NCBI GenBank assembly: GCA_010024525.1
Contig: RGGS01000103.1
Coordinates: 1-5,610, forward strand
From: Verrucomicrobiota bacterium
Lineage (GTDB): Bacteria > Verrucomicrobiota > Verrucomicrobiia > Methylacidiphilales > Verrucolacustridaceae
Direction of reading: 5' to 3'
Length of the DNA stretch: 5,610 nt
A program made the position numbers and the translations under genes. This document shows, one piece after another, positions 1-5,610 of the stretch; positions within the stretch are counted from its first letter, which is position 1; the number at the start of each line of letters is the position of its first letter. The notes beneath the pieces were generated by a model. It did not search any database. It had not been told where the DNA came from and worked only from the letters and a program-made list of their open reading frames with translations.

Positions 1-189
1 GTTACGACCGGTTTGCGGTTCGGATGGAGGAAATGAAGCAAAGCGTAAAGATTCTGCAGCAGGCGATTGAAAAAATGCCGGGGGGATCCTGCACCATCCA
101 GGCTCCCCCCGGCATTTTTTCAATCGCCTGCTGCAGAATCTTTACGCTTTGCTTCATTTCCTCCATCCGAACCGCAAACCGGTCGTAAC
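1..189. repeat. Long near-perfect inverted repeat (fold-back palindrome)
   Basis: Bases 1-85 are the exact reverse complement of 105-189, paired about position 95. The 19-base centre (86-104) can itself form six of nine possible pairs, so almost the whole 189 bases is one palindrome. The right arm is in frame with nuoD on the minus strand and encodes conserved NuoD sequence (CYDRFAVRMEEMKQSV). The left arm, read on the plus strand from position 3, encodes the same peptide (YDRFAVRMEEMKQSV). Both arms are therefore one piece of nuoD present twice head-to-head. The innermost part (about 79-111) looks like an imperfect hairpin native to nuoD, a run of six G facing a run of six C, which could have seeded snap-back copying. 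A chimeric or assembly-end artefact is the likeliest cause, and a real genomic palindrome is less likely. The arm may continue left of the window. Confidence 0.95.
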
Positions 190-1024
190 AATCCCCAGCT
201 TGGCCCACGGGCACGTCAAAATCGAATTTTTCATATCCGAGGTAGGGAAAATATCTTCGAACGTCATAATCATTGCCGGAGCCGCGCAGATTCGGACCCG
301 TCAGACCAAAATCCAAAGCCACCTCGGGGGAAATCACGCCCAAGTCTTTCGTCCGGTCCACAAAGATCCGGTTGCGATTCAGCATTTTCCCAAACTCCTC
401 GAGCTTACCGACGAACTGGCGGCTAAATTCTCGAACTCCCTCAAGAAAACCCGGGGGAAGATCCCGGGTCTGCCCTCCCACCCGGGTGAAACTGGTCGTA
501 AAACGCGCTCCGGTCAGAAGCTCAATCAGATTGTAGATTTTTTCACGCTCCGTGAAGGTGTAGAGAAACATGGTCATCGCACCAACATCCATGGCGAAGG
601 CCCCCAAGCCCAGGAGGTGGGCCGAGATTCTGGCCAACTCACAGCAGATCACCCGGGTGGTTTTGGCCCGGGGAGGCAGTTCGTATCCCATGAGTTTTTC
701 CACCGCACAGGCGTACGCCACGTTGTTGGCCAAGGGAGCCAGATAGTCGAGTCGATCGGTGTAAGGCACAAACTGATTCCAGGTCATGTTCTCCGCGATC
801 TTCTCATCCCCCCGGTGAAGATAACCGATGTCCGGATCGGCCTTGGTGATCACCTCCCCGTCCAACTCCAATACCAACCGGAGCACCCCGTGGGTGCTCG
901 GGTGGGAAGGTCCAAGGTTCAGGACCAGCTTTTCCCCGATATCCTCGTGGCCCACAGCGGAGGAACCCTCGGCGGTGCGGGCGAGAACATCCCCAACCTC
1001 CATCGTGGTGGCCAAGGGGGTCAC
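2..1024 (-). CDS. nuoD: NADH-quinone oxidoreductase subunit D (NuoD), 3' end replaced by fold-back
   Basis: This is the 49 kDa-type subunit of respiratory complex I. It lies in the peripheral arm at the membrane interface and, with NuoB, forms the quinone-reduction site. Seen here: the N-terminal GPSHPSTHGVLR motif (residues 38-49), YLHRGDEKIAE (68-78), PYTDRLDY (87-94), a GLGAFAMDVGA segment and FTRVGGQTRDLP. By family comparison His45 and Tyr94 match the quinone-contacting His and Tyr; their 49-residue spacing equals that of bovine His59/Tyr108. The start is GTG at 1024, which overlaps the nuoC stop as GTGA and has a GAGGAG ribosome site 8 bases upstream. Residues 1 to about 313 look authentic (MPGGAWMVQDP fits the family). 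From about residue 316 the frame reads the inverted arm (IFSIACCRIFTLCF...) to a TAA at 4-2. Family members are about 400 residues, so roughly 85-95 C-terminal residues are missing. I consider this an artefact rather than a true pseudogene. Confidence 0.93.
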   Translation of the reverse strand: MTPLATTMEVGDVLARTAEGSSAVGHEDIGEKLVLNLGPSHPSTHGVLRLVLELDGEVITKADPDIGYLHRGDEKIAENMTWNQFVPYTDRLDYLAPLANNVAYACAVEKLMGYELPPRAKTTRVICCELARISAHLLGLGAFAMDVGAMTMFLYTFTEREKIYNLIELLTGARFTTSFTRVGGQTRDLPPGFLEGVREFSRQFVGKLEEFGKMLNRNRIFVDRTKDLGVISPEVALDFGLTGPNLRGSGNDYDVRRYFPYLGYEKFDFDVPVGQAGDCYDRFAVRMEEMKQSVKILQQAIEKMPGGAWMVQDPPGIFSIACCRIFTLCFISSIRTANRS

Positions 1025-1590
1025 AAACTTCTCTCCTCAGCCGGATGGGCCCGGGGTTCCCGGTCCTGAGAAAGAGCGGCGGCACTGGTGACAAAGGGGC
1101 CACCCTCAAGAGGCGCTTTGGCCGTAAAGGCAATGTCGGGCATTTCTGTCGAAAGGCCTTCGAGCGGAAAATCCTTGCGCAAAGGATGGTGAGGATAGCC
1201 ATCCCACATCAAAATTCTCCGAAGGTCCGGATGCCCTGAAAACCGGATCCCCACCATGTCCCAAGCCTCCCGCTCATGCCATTCCGCGGTTCTCCAGATG
1301 GAACTCACGGACGGCACCGCCTCTCCCTCCGCCACTTGGGTCTTCACCCGCAAGAATCGTCGGGCACTCAGGTCGGCAAGTTCATACACCACTTCAAACC
1401 GCGGATCTTCACCCTGATTATCGACCCCGGTGAGATCCGCAAGGTAGGTAAAGCCCTCTTTTTTCAGGGCGGTCATCAACTCCGGGATTTTTTCCTTGGC
1501 GACTTCCCAGGAAGTTTCGCCGCGGAACTCCGGTAGAATTTTTACCGCAGATACCAGATCTGCCGAACGATCCGAATTCCCTTCGCTCAT
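1021..1590 (-). CDS. nuoC: NADH-quinone oxidoreductase subunit C (NuoC, 30 kDa subunit)
   Basis: This is a hydrophilic connecting subunit of the complex I peripheral arm. It holds no cofactor and packs against NuoD and NuoB near the quinone module. The 189-residue product has the family signature at 106-128, EREAWDMVGIRFSGHPDLRR followed by ILM. This is followed by WDGYPHHPLRKDFPLEG (129-145), the usual C-terminal half of the family. The N-terminal half carries the expected weakly conserved alpha/beta segment (LADLTGVD at 50-57, FEVVYEL at 65-71). The start is ATG at 1590, overlapping the nuoB stop by ATGA, and the TGA at 1023-1021 overlaps the nuoD GTG. No clear ribosome site precedes the ATG, so translation is probably coupled to nuoB. 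It is a free-standing NuoC, not the NuoCD fusion of enterobacteria. The length is normal and no lesions are seen. Confidence 0.95.
   Translation of the reverse strand: MSEGNSDRSADLVSAVKILPEFRGETSWEVAKEKIPELMTALKKEGFTYLADLTGVDNQGEDPRFEVVYELADLSARRFLRVKTQVAEGEAVPSVSSIWRTAEWHEREAWDMVGIRFSGHPDLRRILMWDGYPHHPLRKDFPLEGLSTEMPDIAFTAKAPLEGGPFVTSAAALSQDREPRAHPAEERSL
1033..1038 (-). promoter_or_regulatory. Ribosome binding site of nuoD
   Basis: GAGGAG on the minus strand lies 8 bases upstream of the GTG at 1024-1022, inside the 3' end of nuoC. It is the strongest Shine-Dalgarno match seen at any gene in the window. It decides in favour of the GTG start rather than the in-frame ATG seven codons further in (codon 8). 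Confidence 0.75.
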
Positions 1591-2105
1591 GCCGCTTGTT
1601 TTTGGTTCAGAATCACGCCCCGACTGCGGGCGATCTTGTCCTGTAACTTCATCAACGCCTCAATCACCGCCTCCGGACGCGGGGGACAACCCGAGACATA
1701 GACATCCACCGGAATAAGCTGATCAATGCCCTGCAGGACTGCATAACTCCGGTACATGCCTCCGGTGCTGGCACAGGCCCCCATGGCGATACACCACTTG
1801 GGCTCGGCCATCTGATCCCAGATCCGTTTGGTGGCGAGAGCCATTTTGTAGGTTACCGTGCCCGCCACGATCATCAGATCCGACTGCCTGGGGGAAAAGC
1901 GCATGACTTCAGCCCCAAATCGGGAGATATCGAAACGTGATGAGGCAGAAGCCATCAACTCAATGGCGCAGCAAGCCAACCCCATGGGCATGGGCCATAA
2001 AGAGTTCTTTCGCATCCAGTTGACCGCTGCATCGAGCGTGGTCAGGACAACATTTCCCTCGACCTTGGAGTTGTATCCGAGCTCTCCCTGAGTGGTGGAT
2101 GACAT
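1587..2105 (-). CDS. nuoB: NADH-quinone oxidoreductase subunit B (NuoB, PSST/20 kDa subunit)
   Basis: NuoB carries the terminal 4Fe-4S cluster N2 of complex I, which passes electrons to quinone at the NuoB/NuoD interface. Counting from the ATG at 2105 the protein has 172 residues. The cluster ligands are all present: tandem Cys45-Cys46 in GLACCAIELMA, Cys111 in MGACASTGGMY and Cys140 in VSGCPPRPEAV. WMRKNSLWPMPMG (30-42) and DLMIVAGTVTYKMA (76-89) are also typical of the family. The frame stays open upstream to a TTG at 2153, which would add 16 residues. I prefer the ATG because MSSTTQGELGYNSKVEGN resembles normal NuoB N-termini and the extra residues do not. The purine run AAGAGG directly abuts the ATG with no spacer, so neither start has a good ribosome site. 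It is the first gene of this nuo cluster; no nuoA precedes it. Confidence 0.95.
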   Translation of the reverse strand: MSSTTQGELGYNSKVEGNVVLTTLDAAVNWMRKNSLWPMPMGLACCAIELMASASSRFDISRFGAEVMRFSPRQSDLMIVAGTVTYKMALATKRIWDQMAEPKWCIAMGACASTGGMYRSYAVLQGIDQLIPVDVYVSGCPPRPEAVIEALMKLQDKIARSRGVILNQKQAA

Positions 2106-2201
2106 CCTCTTGACGCTAGATGGGCTTTTTTCAAGGGCAAGGCTCCCCAACAAGAATCAGTCCCGCTTGACCCTGCTATTAACTCCCTGCATCCAAGGGG
2201 G
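2106..2201. promoter_or_regulatory. Divergent intergenic region between nuoB and the antiporter gene
   Basis: The two genes are transcribed away from each other, so this 96-base gap (48 bases if nuoB starts at the TTG at 2153) should contain or border both promoters. On the plus strand TATTAA at 2177-2182 could be a -10 element, but the bases 17 upstream do not resemble a -35 box. TTGACG at 2110 and TTGACC at 2167 have no -10 partner at the usual distance. I see no convincing operator palindrome or riboswitch. The regulatory role is inferred from gene arrangement only. Confidence 0.35.
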
Positions 2202-3503
2202 ATGTCTCTGGCTGTCGTTGAGTTGGGTGCACCTCCCCCTGGCTGGCTCTTGGCCCCATTCGGCCTCCTCATCCTTGGAGTGGCGCTGGGCCCACTGCTA
2301 GCCGAGAAGTTCTGGCATCGGAATTACCCCAAAATCAGCATCGGCCTGTCCCTGATCATTATCCTGCACTATCTGCTGGTCGAAAAATCAGCTACGCCCC
2401 TCTGGGCCAGCGCCCAGGAGTATATCAGCTTTATTTGCCTCATCGGTTCCCTCTTCGTTGTGGCCGGGGGAATTCGCATCCAGGTGGCAGGAGAATCTAC
2501 CCCTTGGCGCAACGTCCTTTTTCTCGGGCTAGGCGGAGTTCTGGCCAACCTGCTGGGCACGACCGGAGCCGCCATGCTCTTGATCCGCCCGTGGATCCGA
2601 ATGAACCGCTATCGGATCACGGGTTTTCATGTCGTCTTCTTTATTTTCATCGTGGCGAATGTGGGGGGATGCCTGACTCCCGTCGGTGATCCCCCACTTT
2701 TTCTCGGATACCTCCGCGGCGTACCGTTTTTCTGGACCCTGCAGCGGCTCTGGATGGAATGGCTGCTGGTGATCGGTCTTCTCCTGCTGGTTTTTTACAT
2801 CTTGGATCGCCGCAACTTTCTCCGAGCGTCCGCCGCGATCCGGGCCAGGGAAACAGGCAAGGAGACTTTTGCCGTCGAGGGAAAAAGAAACATGGCATTT
2901 CTGCTCATCATTCTTGTCTCCGTGCTGATGCGCGGTTGGGGTGTTCCCTGGGGAATCCCGGAAATGGTCATGGCGACCAGTGCTTGGGTATCTCACCGCA
3001 TGACCTCCCCAGGAATTCGTCAAAAGAACGAGTTTAGTTTTGGGCCACTGAAGGAGGTGGCTTGGTTGTTTGTGGGAATTTTTGCCACCCTGATTCCCGT
3101 CATTCACCTTTTGACCGCCTACGCCCACGACTTGGGACATCCCGGCAATCTTCAGTACTACTGGATGACCGGGTCCCTCTCCGCTTTTCTGGACAACGCC
3201 CCCACCTACCTGACTTTTCTCACTTTGGCTCTCAACCTCCACGAGCCGGCCCTACACCTCTTCGATCCTGCCGAGGTGGCCCGGTTTGCCCTGCAGGATC
3301 CTGGCAGCCTTGCCGCCATTTCCTTGGGCGCTGTTTTCTTTGGTGCAGCCACCTACATCGGCAATGGCCCCAACCTGTTGATCAAATCGATTGCCGATTC
3401 CTCCAAGATCCACATGCCCGGTTTCTTTGGTTATATCCTTCGCTACTCCCTGCCGATCCTGATTCCCATTTTGGCCCTGGCCGGTTGGTTGTTCATTCAT
3501 TGA
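2202..3503 (+). CDS. Probable sodium:proton antiporter, NhaD/CitMHS-like ion transporter superfamily
   Basis: This is a 433-residue polytopic inner-membrane protein with about eleven hydrophobic segments, roughly at 13-33, 45-60, 73-93, 104-129, 142-158, 184-201, 231-245, 284-305, 321-345, 369-385 and 410-431. Motifs resembling the superfamily's conserved loops occur in both halves: GTTGAAMLL (119-127), NVGGCLTPVGDPPLFLG (153-169), SAFLDNAPTYLTF (327-339) and GAATYIGNGPNLLIKSIA (381-398). The Asn-Xaa-Gly-Pro/Gly-Asp-Pro-Pro type loops and the buried Asp331-Asn332 fit the inverted-repeat ion transporter fold. I recall such proteins annotated as sodium:proton antiporters or putative citrate transporters; substrate cannot be read from sequence. 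The start is ATG at 2202, with AAGG three bases upstream in AAGGGGGATG. The frame is open further upstream but has no better start. It diverges from nuoB, and malQ follows 46 bases after its stop with no terminator-like hairpin between. It appears intact. Confidence 0.85.
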   Translation: MSLAVVELGAPPPGWLLAPFGLLILGVALGPLLAEKFWHRNYPKISIGLSLIIILHYLLVEKSATPLWASAQEYISFICLIGSLFVVAGGIRIQVAGESTPWRNVLFLGLGGVLANLLGTTGAAMLLIRPWIRMNRYRITGFHVVFFIFIVANVGGCLTPVGDPPLFLGYLRGVPFFWTLQRLWMEWLLVIGLLLLVFYILDRRNFLRASAAIRARETGKETFAVEGKRNMAFLLIILVSVLMRGWGVPWGIPEMVMATSAWVSHRMTSPGIRQKNEFSFGPLKEVAWLFVGIFATLIPVIHLLTAYAHDLGHPGNLQYYWMTGSLSAFLDNAPTYLTFLTLALNLHEPALHLFDPAEVARFALQDPGSLAAISLGAVFFGAATYIGNGPNLLIKSIADSSKIHMPGFFGYILRYSLPILIPILALAGWLFIH

Positions 3504-3549
3504 CTCCCCCCTTCCACGCCCCGCGAAAGTTCCCTTTAATTCCCAAGCC

Positions 3550-5079
3550 ATGATTTTTCCTCGCGCCTCCGGCATCCTTCTGCACCCCACTTCCCTGCCG
3601 GGAGCCTACGGCATGGGCGAGATCGGTCCGGAAGCCCACCGTTGGCTCGCACATCTGAACGGTATGGCGCAAAAGCTGTGGCAGGTGCTGCCCTTGGGCC
3701 CAACAGGCTATGCAGATTCCCCATACCAGACACTCTCCACCTTTGCGGGAAATCCGATGCTGATCTCCATCGCCTCCCTTCGTGAAGAGGGTCTTCTCCA
3801 TGAGGAGGACGTGAGGGATTTCCCCTCGCTCCCCAAACAATATGTGGATTATGGCCCCGCGATCCTTGCCAGGAGCCAAATCCTGCATAAGGCTGCCACC
3901 TCCTTCCCACGCCGGGCCTCGGCCTCGCTCAAGGCGGCTCAGACGGCATTTGAGGAAAAACATGCATCCTGGCTGGAGGACTTTGCCCTTTTTTCCGTTC
4001 TGAAGACCGCCCGTGGCGGGGGCCCCTGGGTCAACTGGCCCTCCCCGCTTGTGCATCGGGAACCAACCGCCCTAACCCAAGCCCGAAAGCACTACGCCAA
4101 GGAGATACGCCACGCCAAAGTTTTGCAGTTCCTTTTTCATCACCAATGGAACGCCCTTCGACGCGAAGCCAAAACCCGCGGGGTTTCCATCATCGGGGAT
4201 ATCCCCATCTTTGTGGCCCACGACAGTGCCGATGTCTGGTGCCACCCGGAACTGTTTTTCCTTGAGAAAAGTGGTCAACCCACGGTGATTGCCGGCGTAC
4301 CCCCCGATTACTTCAGCCAAACCGGACAACGATGGGGCAACCCCCTGTATCGCTGGGATGTCCACGAGGATCAGGGCTATGCCTGGTGGATCGCCCGCCT
4401 GCGGAGCACGTTCGAGCTTTATGACATCGTTCGCATCGATCACTTTCGGGGCTTTGCCGCCAACTGGGAAATTCCCGCTTCCGAGCCGACGGCCGTCAAA
4501 GGCCGTTGGGTTCCCGGTCCGGGGAAAAAGTTGTTCGAAGCCGCCCGCATGGCCCTGGGGGATCTCCCGATCATTGCGGAGGACCTCGGGGTCATTACTC
4601 CGGATGTGGACGCCCTGCGGGATGGCCTGGGTTTCCCTGGGATGAGAATTCTCCAGTTCGCCTTCGGGGACGACCCGAAAGCCGCGGAATTCCGTCCCGA
4701 GAGTTATCCTGCGAATTGCGCGGTTTACACCGGCACCCATGATAACGACACCACCGTGGGATGGTATCGAAGCGAACCAGGCAAAGACTCCACCCGTAGC
4801 GGCGAACAAATTGCCCGGGAGCAACACAATGCACGTACCTATCTTTCATGCGACGGAAGCCAAATCCACTGGGATTTGATCGCTTTGGCCCTCCGTTCGG
4901 CCGCGAACACGGCAATTTACCCTCTCCAAGACATTCTCGGCCTAGGCTCCGAAGCCCGGATGAATGTGCCCGGACGTGAAAACGGAAATTGGTCTTGGCG
5001 GTTTGAGTGGAAACAACTCTCCCCGGAAATTGAGCAGCGGTTGGGTAGACTGACCCGGGAAGCCGGGCGGGGATCGTAA
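3550..5079 (+). CDS. malQ: 4-alpha-glucanotransferase (amylomaltase, GH77)
   Basis: This cytoplasmic enzyme moves alpha-1,4-glucan segments between maltodextrins, releasing glucose and building longer chains for phosphorylase or glycogen metabolism. The 509-residue product is full length for the bacterial short (Thermus-like) form. Seen in order: RASGILLHPTSLPG (5-18), GYADSPYQTLSTFAGNP (53-69), IIGDIPIFVAHDSADVW (214-230), PPDYFSQTGQRWGNPLY (251-267), RIDHFRGF (295-302), IIAEDLGVITPDV (341-353) and YTGTHDNDTTVGW (393-405). By family alignment the nucleophile is Asp297, the acid/base Glu344 and the third carboxylate Asp398; their spacing closely matches Thermus Asp293/Glu340/Asp395. No signal peptide is seen. 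The start is the ATG at 3550, just before the conserved N-terminal motif. No clear Shine-Dalgarno sequence precedes it, so translation may depend on the upstream gene or be leaderless-like. It ends tail-to-tail with the next gene, one base apart. Confidence 0.97.
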   Translation: MIFPRASGILLHPTSLPGAYGMGEIGPEAHRWLAHLNGMAQKLWQVLPLGPTGYADSPYQTLSTFAGNPMLISIASLREEGLLHEEDVRDFPSLPKQYVDYGPAILARSQILHKAATSFPRRASASLKAAQTAFEEKHASWLEDFALFSVLKTARGGGPWVNWPSPLVHREPTALTQARKHYAKEIRHAKVLQFLFHHQWNALRREAKTRGVSIIGDIPIFVAHDSADVWCHPELFFLEKSGQPTVIAGVPPDYFSQTGQRWGNPLYRWDVHEDQGYAWWIARLRSTFELYDIVRIDHFRGFAANWEIPASEPTAVKGRWVPGPGKKLFEAARMALGDLPIIAEDLGVITPDVDALRDGLGFPGMRILQFAFGDDPKAAEFRPESYPANCAVYTGTHDNDTTVGWYRSEPGKDSTRSGEQIAREQHNARTYLSCDGSQIHWDLIALALRSAANTAIYPLQDILGLGSEARMNVPGRENGNWSWRFEWKQLSPEIEQRLGRLTREAGRGS

Positions 5080-5080
5080 G

Positions 5081-5610
5081 CTATTTCAGCCAACTCGCAT
5101 CTTGCACGACAAACTGCAGCTTGCCCTTGAATAAACCCAGTTCGCCCAGAAGTTTTTTACTCTGCCCTTTCTCAAACGTGGAAAAGACTTTGCGGAGGTT
5201 TTCATCATAGGAATAAAGGCTGTATTCACGGCCACCTACCTGAATCAGGACAGGTCTCTTTTTGGTGATCACCCCCTCCACCACAAAGATTTCCCCAATG
5301 GCATTGGCCAACTGCTCCTCGCTGGCCGCCTGCAGAACCGTGGCGTTGCGTAATTTGGAACGGTCAATTTTTTCATAACCGACCTTGAGAGCCTCATGCT
5401 GGGGCTCAGAGCTTTTGGCGGTTTGTTTGGAGGCGGGTTCCGCTCCTTGCCCGACACGAAATGTGGCCACCACCGGAAAGTGATCGCTCGCCCCCGCCCC
5501 GTGACCGTAGTTCGTCCAGTGCCAGGGCAAACCAAGTGGTTCGCGGCAATTGACTCCCGGCACCAGGAGATGATGAAAGCTCCCGGGCACATACTCCACT
5601 CCCTTTCCGT
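5081..5610 (-). CDS. Endonuclease/exonuclease/phosphatase family protein with C-terminal OB-like domain (5' end missing)
   Basis: The gene enters from the right edge, so its N-terminus and most of its catalytic domain lie outside the window; about 175 C-terminal residues are visible. An in-frame GTG at 5599 is internal, since coding continues to the edge as GKGVEYVPGSF. Residues 1-50 of the visible part end in WTNYGHGAGASDHFPVVATF, the closing strand of an EEP (DNase I-like) metallo-hydrolase fold; its Ser-Asp-His (41-43) carries the last catalytic histidine. A polar linker (about 51-75, rich in Ala, Ser, Lys, Glu and Gln) follows. Residues 76-175 include GEIFVVEGVI...VLIQVGGREYSLY and LFKGKLQFVVQDASWL, a strand pattern typical of OB folds that bind nucleic acid. 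The substrate is unknown; an extracellular or DNA-processing nuclease is plausible, but no signal peptide can be judged. The TAG at 5083-5081 lies one base from the malQ stop. Confidence 0.82.
   Translation of the reverse strand, partial: GKGVEYVPGSFHHLLVPGVNCREPLGLPWHWTNYGHGAGASDHFPVVATFRVGQGAEPASKQTAKSSEPQHEALKVGYEKIDRSKLRNATVLQAASEEQLANAIGEIFVVEGVITKKRPVLIQVGGREYSLYSYDENLRKVFSTFEKGQSKKLLGELGLFKGKLQFVVQDASWLK

Noticed and set aside
69..121. GC-rich stem followed by a T-run, resembling a rho-independent terminator
   Set aside because: The stem is the inner part of the 189-base palindrome, and the A/T runs are paired nuoD codons (GAA AAA ATG). It sits inside a coding gene rather than after one.
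67..426. Plus-strand open frame starting in the left palindrome arm
   Set aside because: Its start comes from the inverted copy and the rest is antisense to nuoD. The arm itself reads NuoD in another plus-strand frame.
449..489. Three CCCGGG sites within about 40 bases
   Set aside because: They fall on Pro/Gly and similar codons of nuoD in GC-rich DNA. Spacing and flanks are irregular, so no repeat unit is supported.
149..1069. A 306-codon plus-strand open frame opposite nuoD
   Set aside because: It lies entirely antisense to conserved NuoD coding, begins inside the fold-back, has no recognisable family features and looks like the complement of a GC-rich gene.
2529..3242. A 237-codon minus-strand open frame opposite the antiporter gene
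   Set aside because: The plus strand has a coherent membrane protein with family motifs over the same bases. The minus frame is low-complexity and hydrophilic, as expected for the complement of hydrophobic codons.
3504..3549. Possible terminator or promoter between the antiporter gene and malQ
   Set aside because: The 46 bases are pyrimidine-rich with no stem-loop plus T-run and no recognisable -35/-10 pair.
4072..4827. A 251-codon minus-strand open frame opposite malQ
   Set aside because: It covers the catalytic core of a clearly real GH77 enzyme and shows no domain of its own.

Overview
The window is ordinary bacterial housekeeping and metabolic DNA, moderately GC-rich and densely coding. 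The main anomaly is a structural one at its left edge. I found no RNA gene, insertion sequence, CRISPR array or defence-type system. The NuoB, NuoC and NuoD sequences, together with an endonuclease-like protein carrying a C-terminal OB-like region, suggest Verrucomicrobiota or a related group. That assignment rests on recalled family resemblance only and is low to moderate in confidence.

Region 1 (1-2105, minus strand) is the start of a respiratory complex I operon, transcribed right to left as nuoB-nuoC-nuoD. Each junction is a 4-base stop/start overlap: ATGA between nuoB and nuoC, and GTGA between nuoC and nuoD. No nuoA lies upstream of nuoB. At 1-189 the sequence folds back on itself as an almost complete palindrome with 85-base perfect arms around a 19-base centre. 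The right arm is genuine nuoD. The left arm is the same DNA inverted, so nuoD loses its C-terminal fifth or so and runs into an out-of-context stop. A chimeric or snap-back end of an assembly is the likeliest explanation.

Region 2 (2106-2201) is a short divergent intergenic gap that must hold the 5' control regions of both the nuo operon and the next gene. No convincing promoter boxes stand out.

Region 3 (2202-5079, plus strand) holds a polytopic membrane protein of the NhaD/CitMHS-like ion transporter superfamily, probably a sodium:proton antiporter. After 46 bases comes an intact GH77 4-alpha-glucanotransferase (malQ) with all three catalytic carboxylates. The two may be co-transcribed, although nothing links their functions.

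Region 4 (5081-5610, minus strand) is the 3' part of a gene convergent with malQ, with one base between the two stop codons. It encodes the end of an endonuclease/exonuclease/phosphatase domain, a polar linker and a probable OB-fold domain, and runs off the right edge.

Functionally, complex I pumps protons (or sodium) while oxidising NADH, and the divergent antiporter would exchange sodium and protons across the same membrane. This makes their adjacency plausible, though nothing in the sequence proves they are co-regulated. MalQ acts separately, in cytoplasmic maltodextrin or glycogen metabolism.
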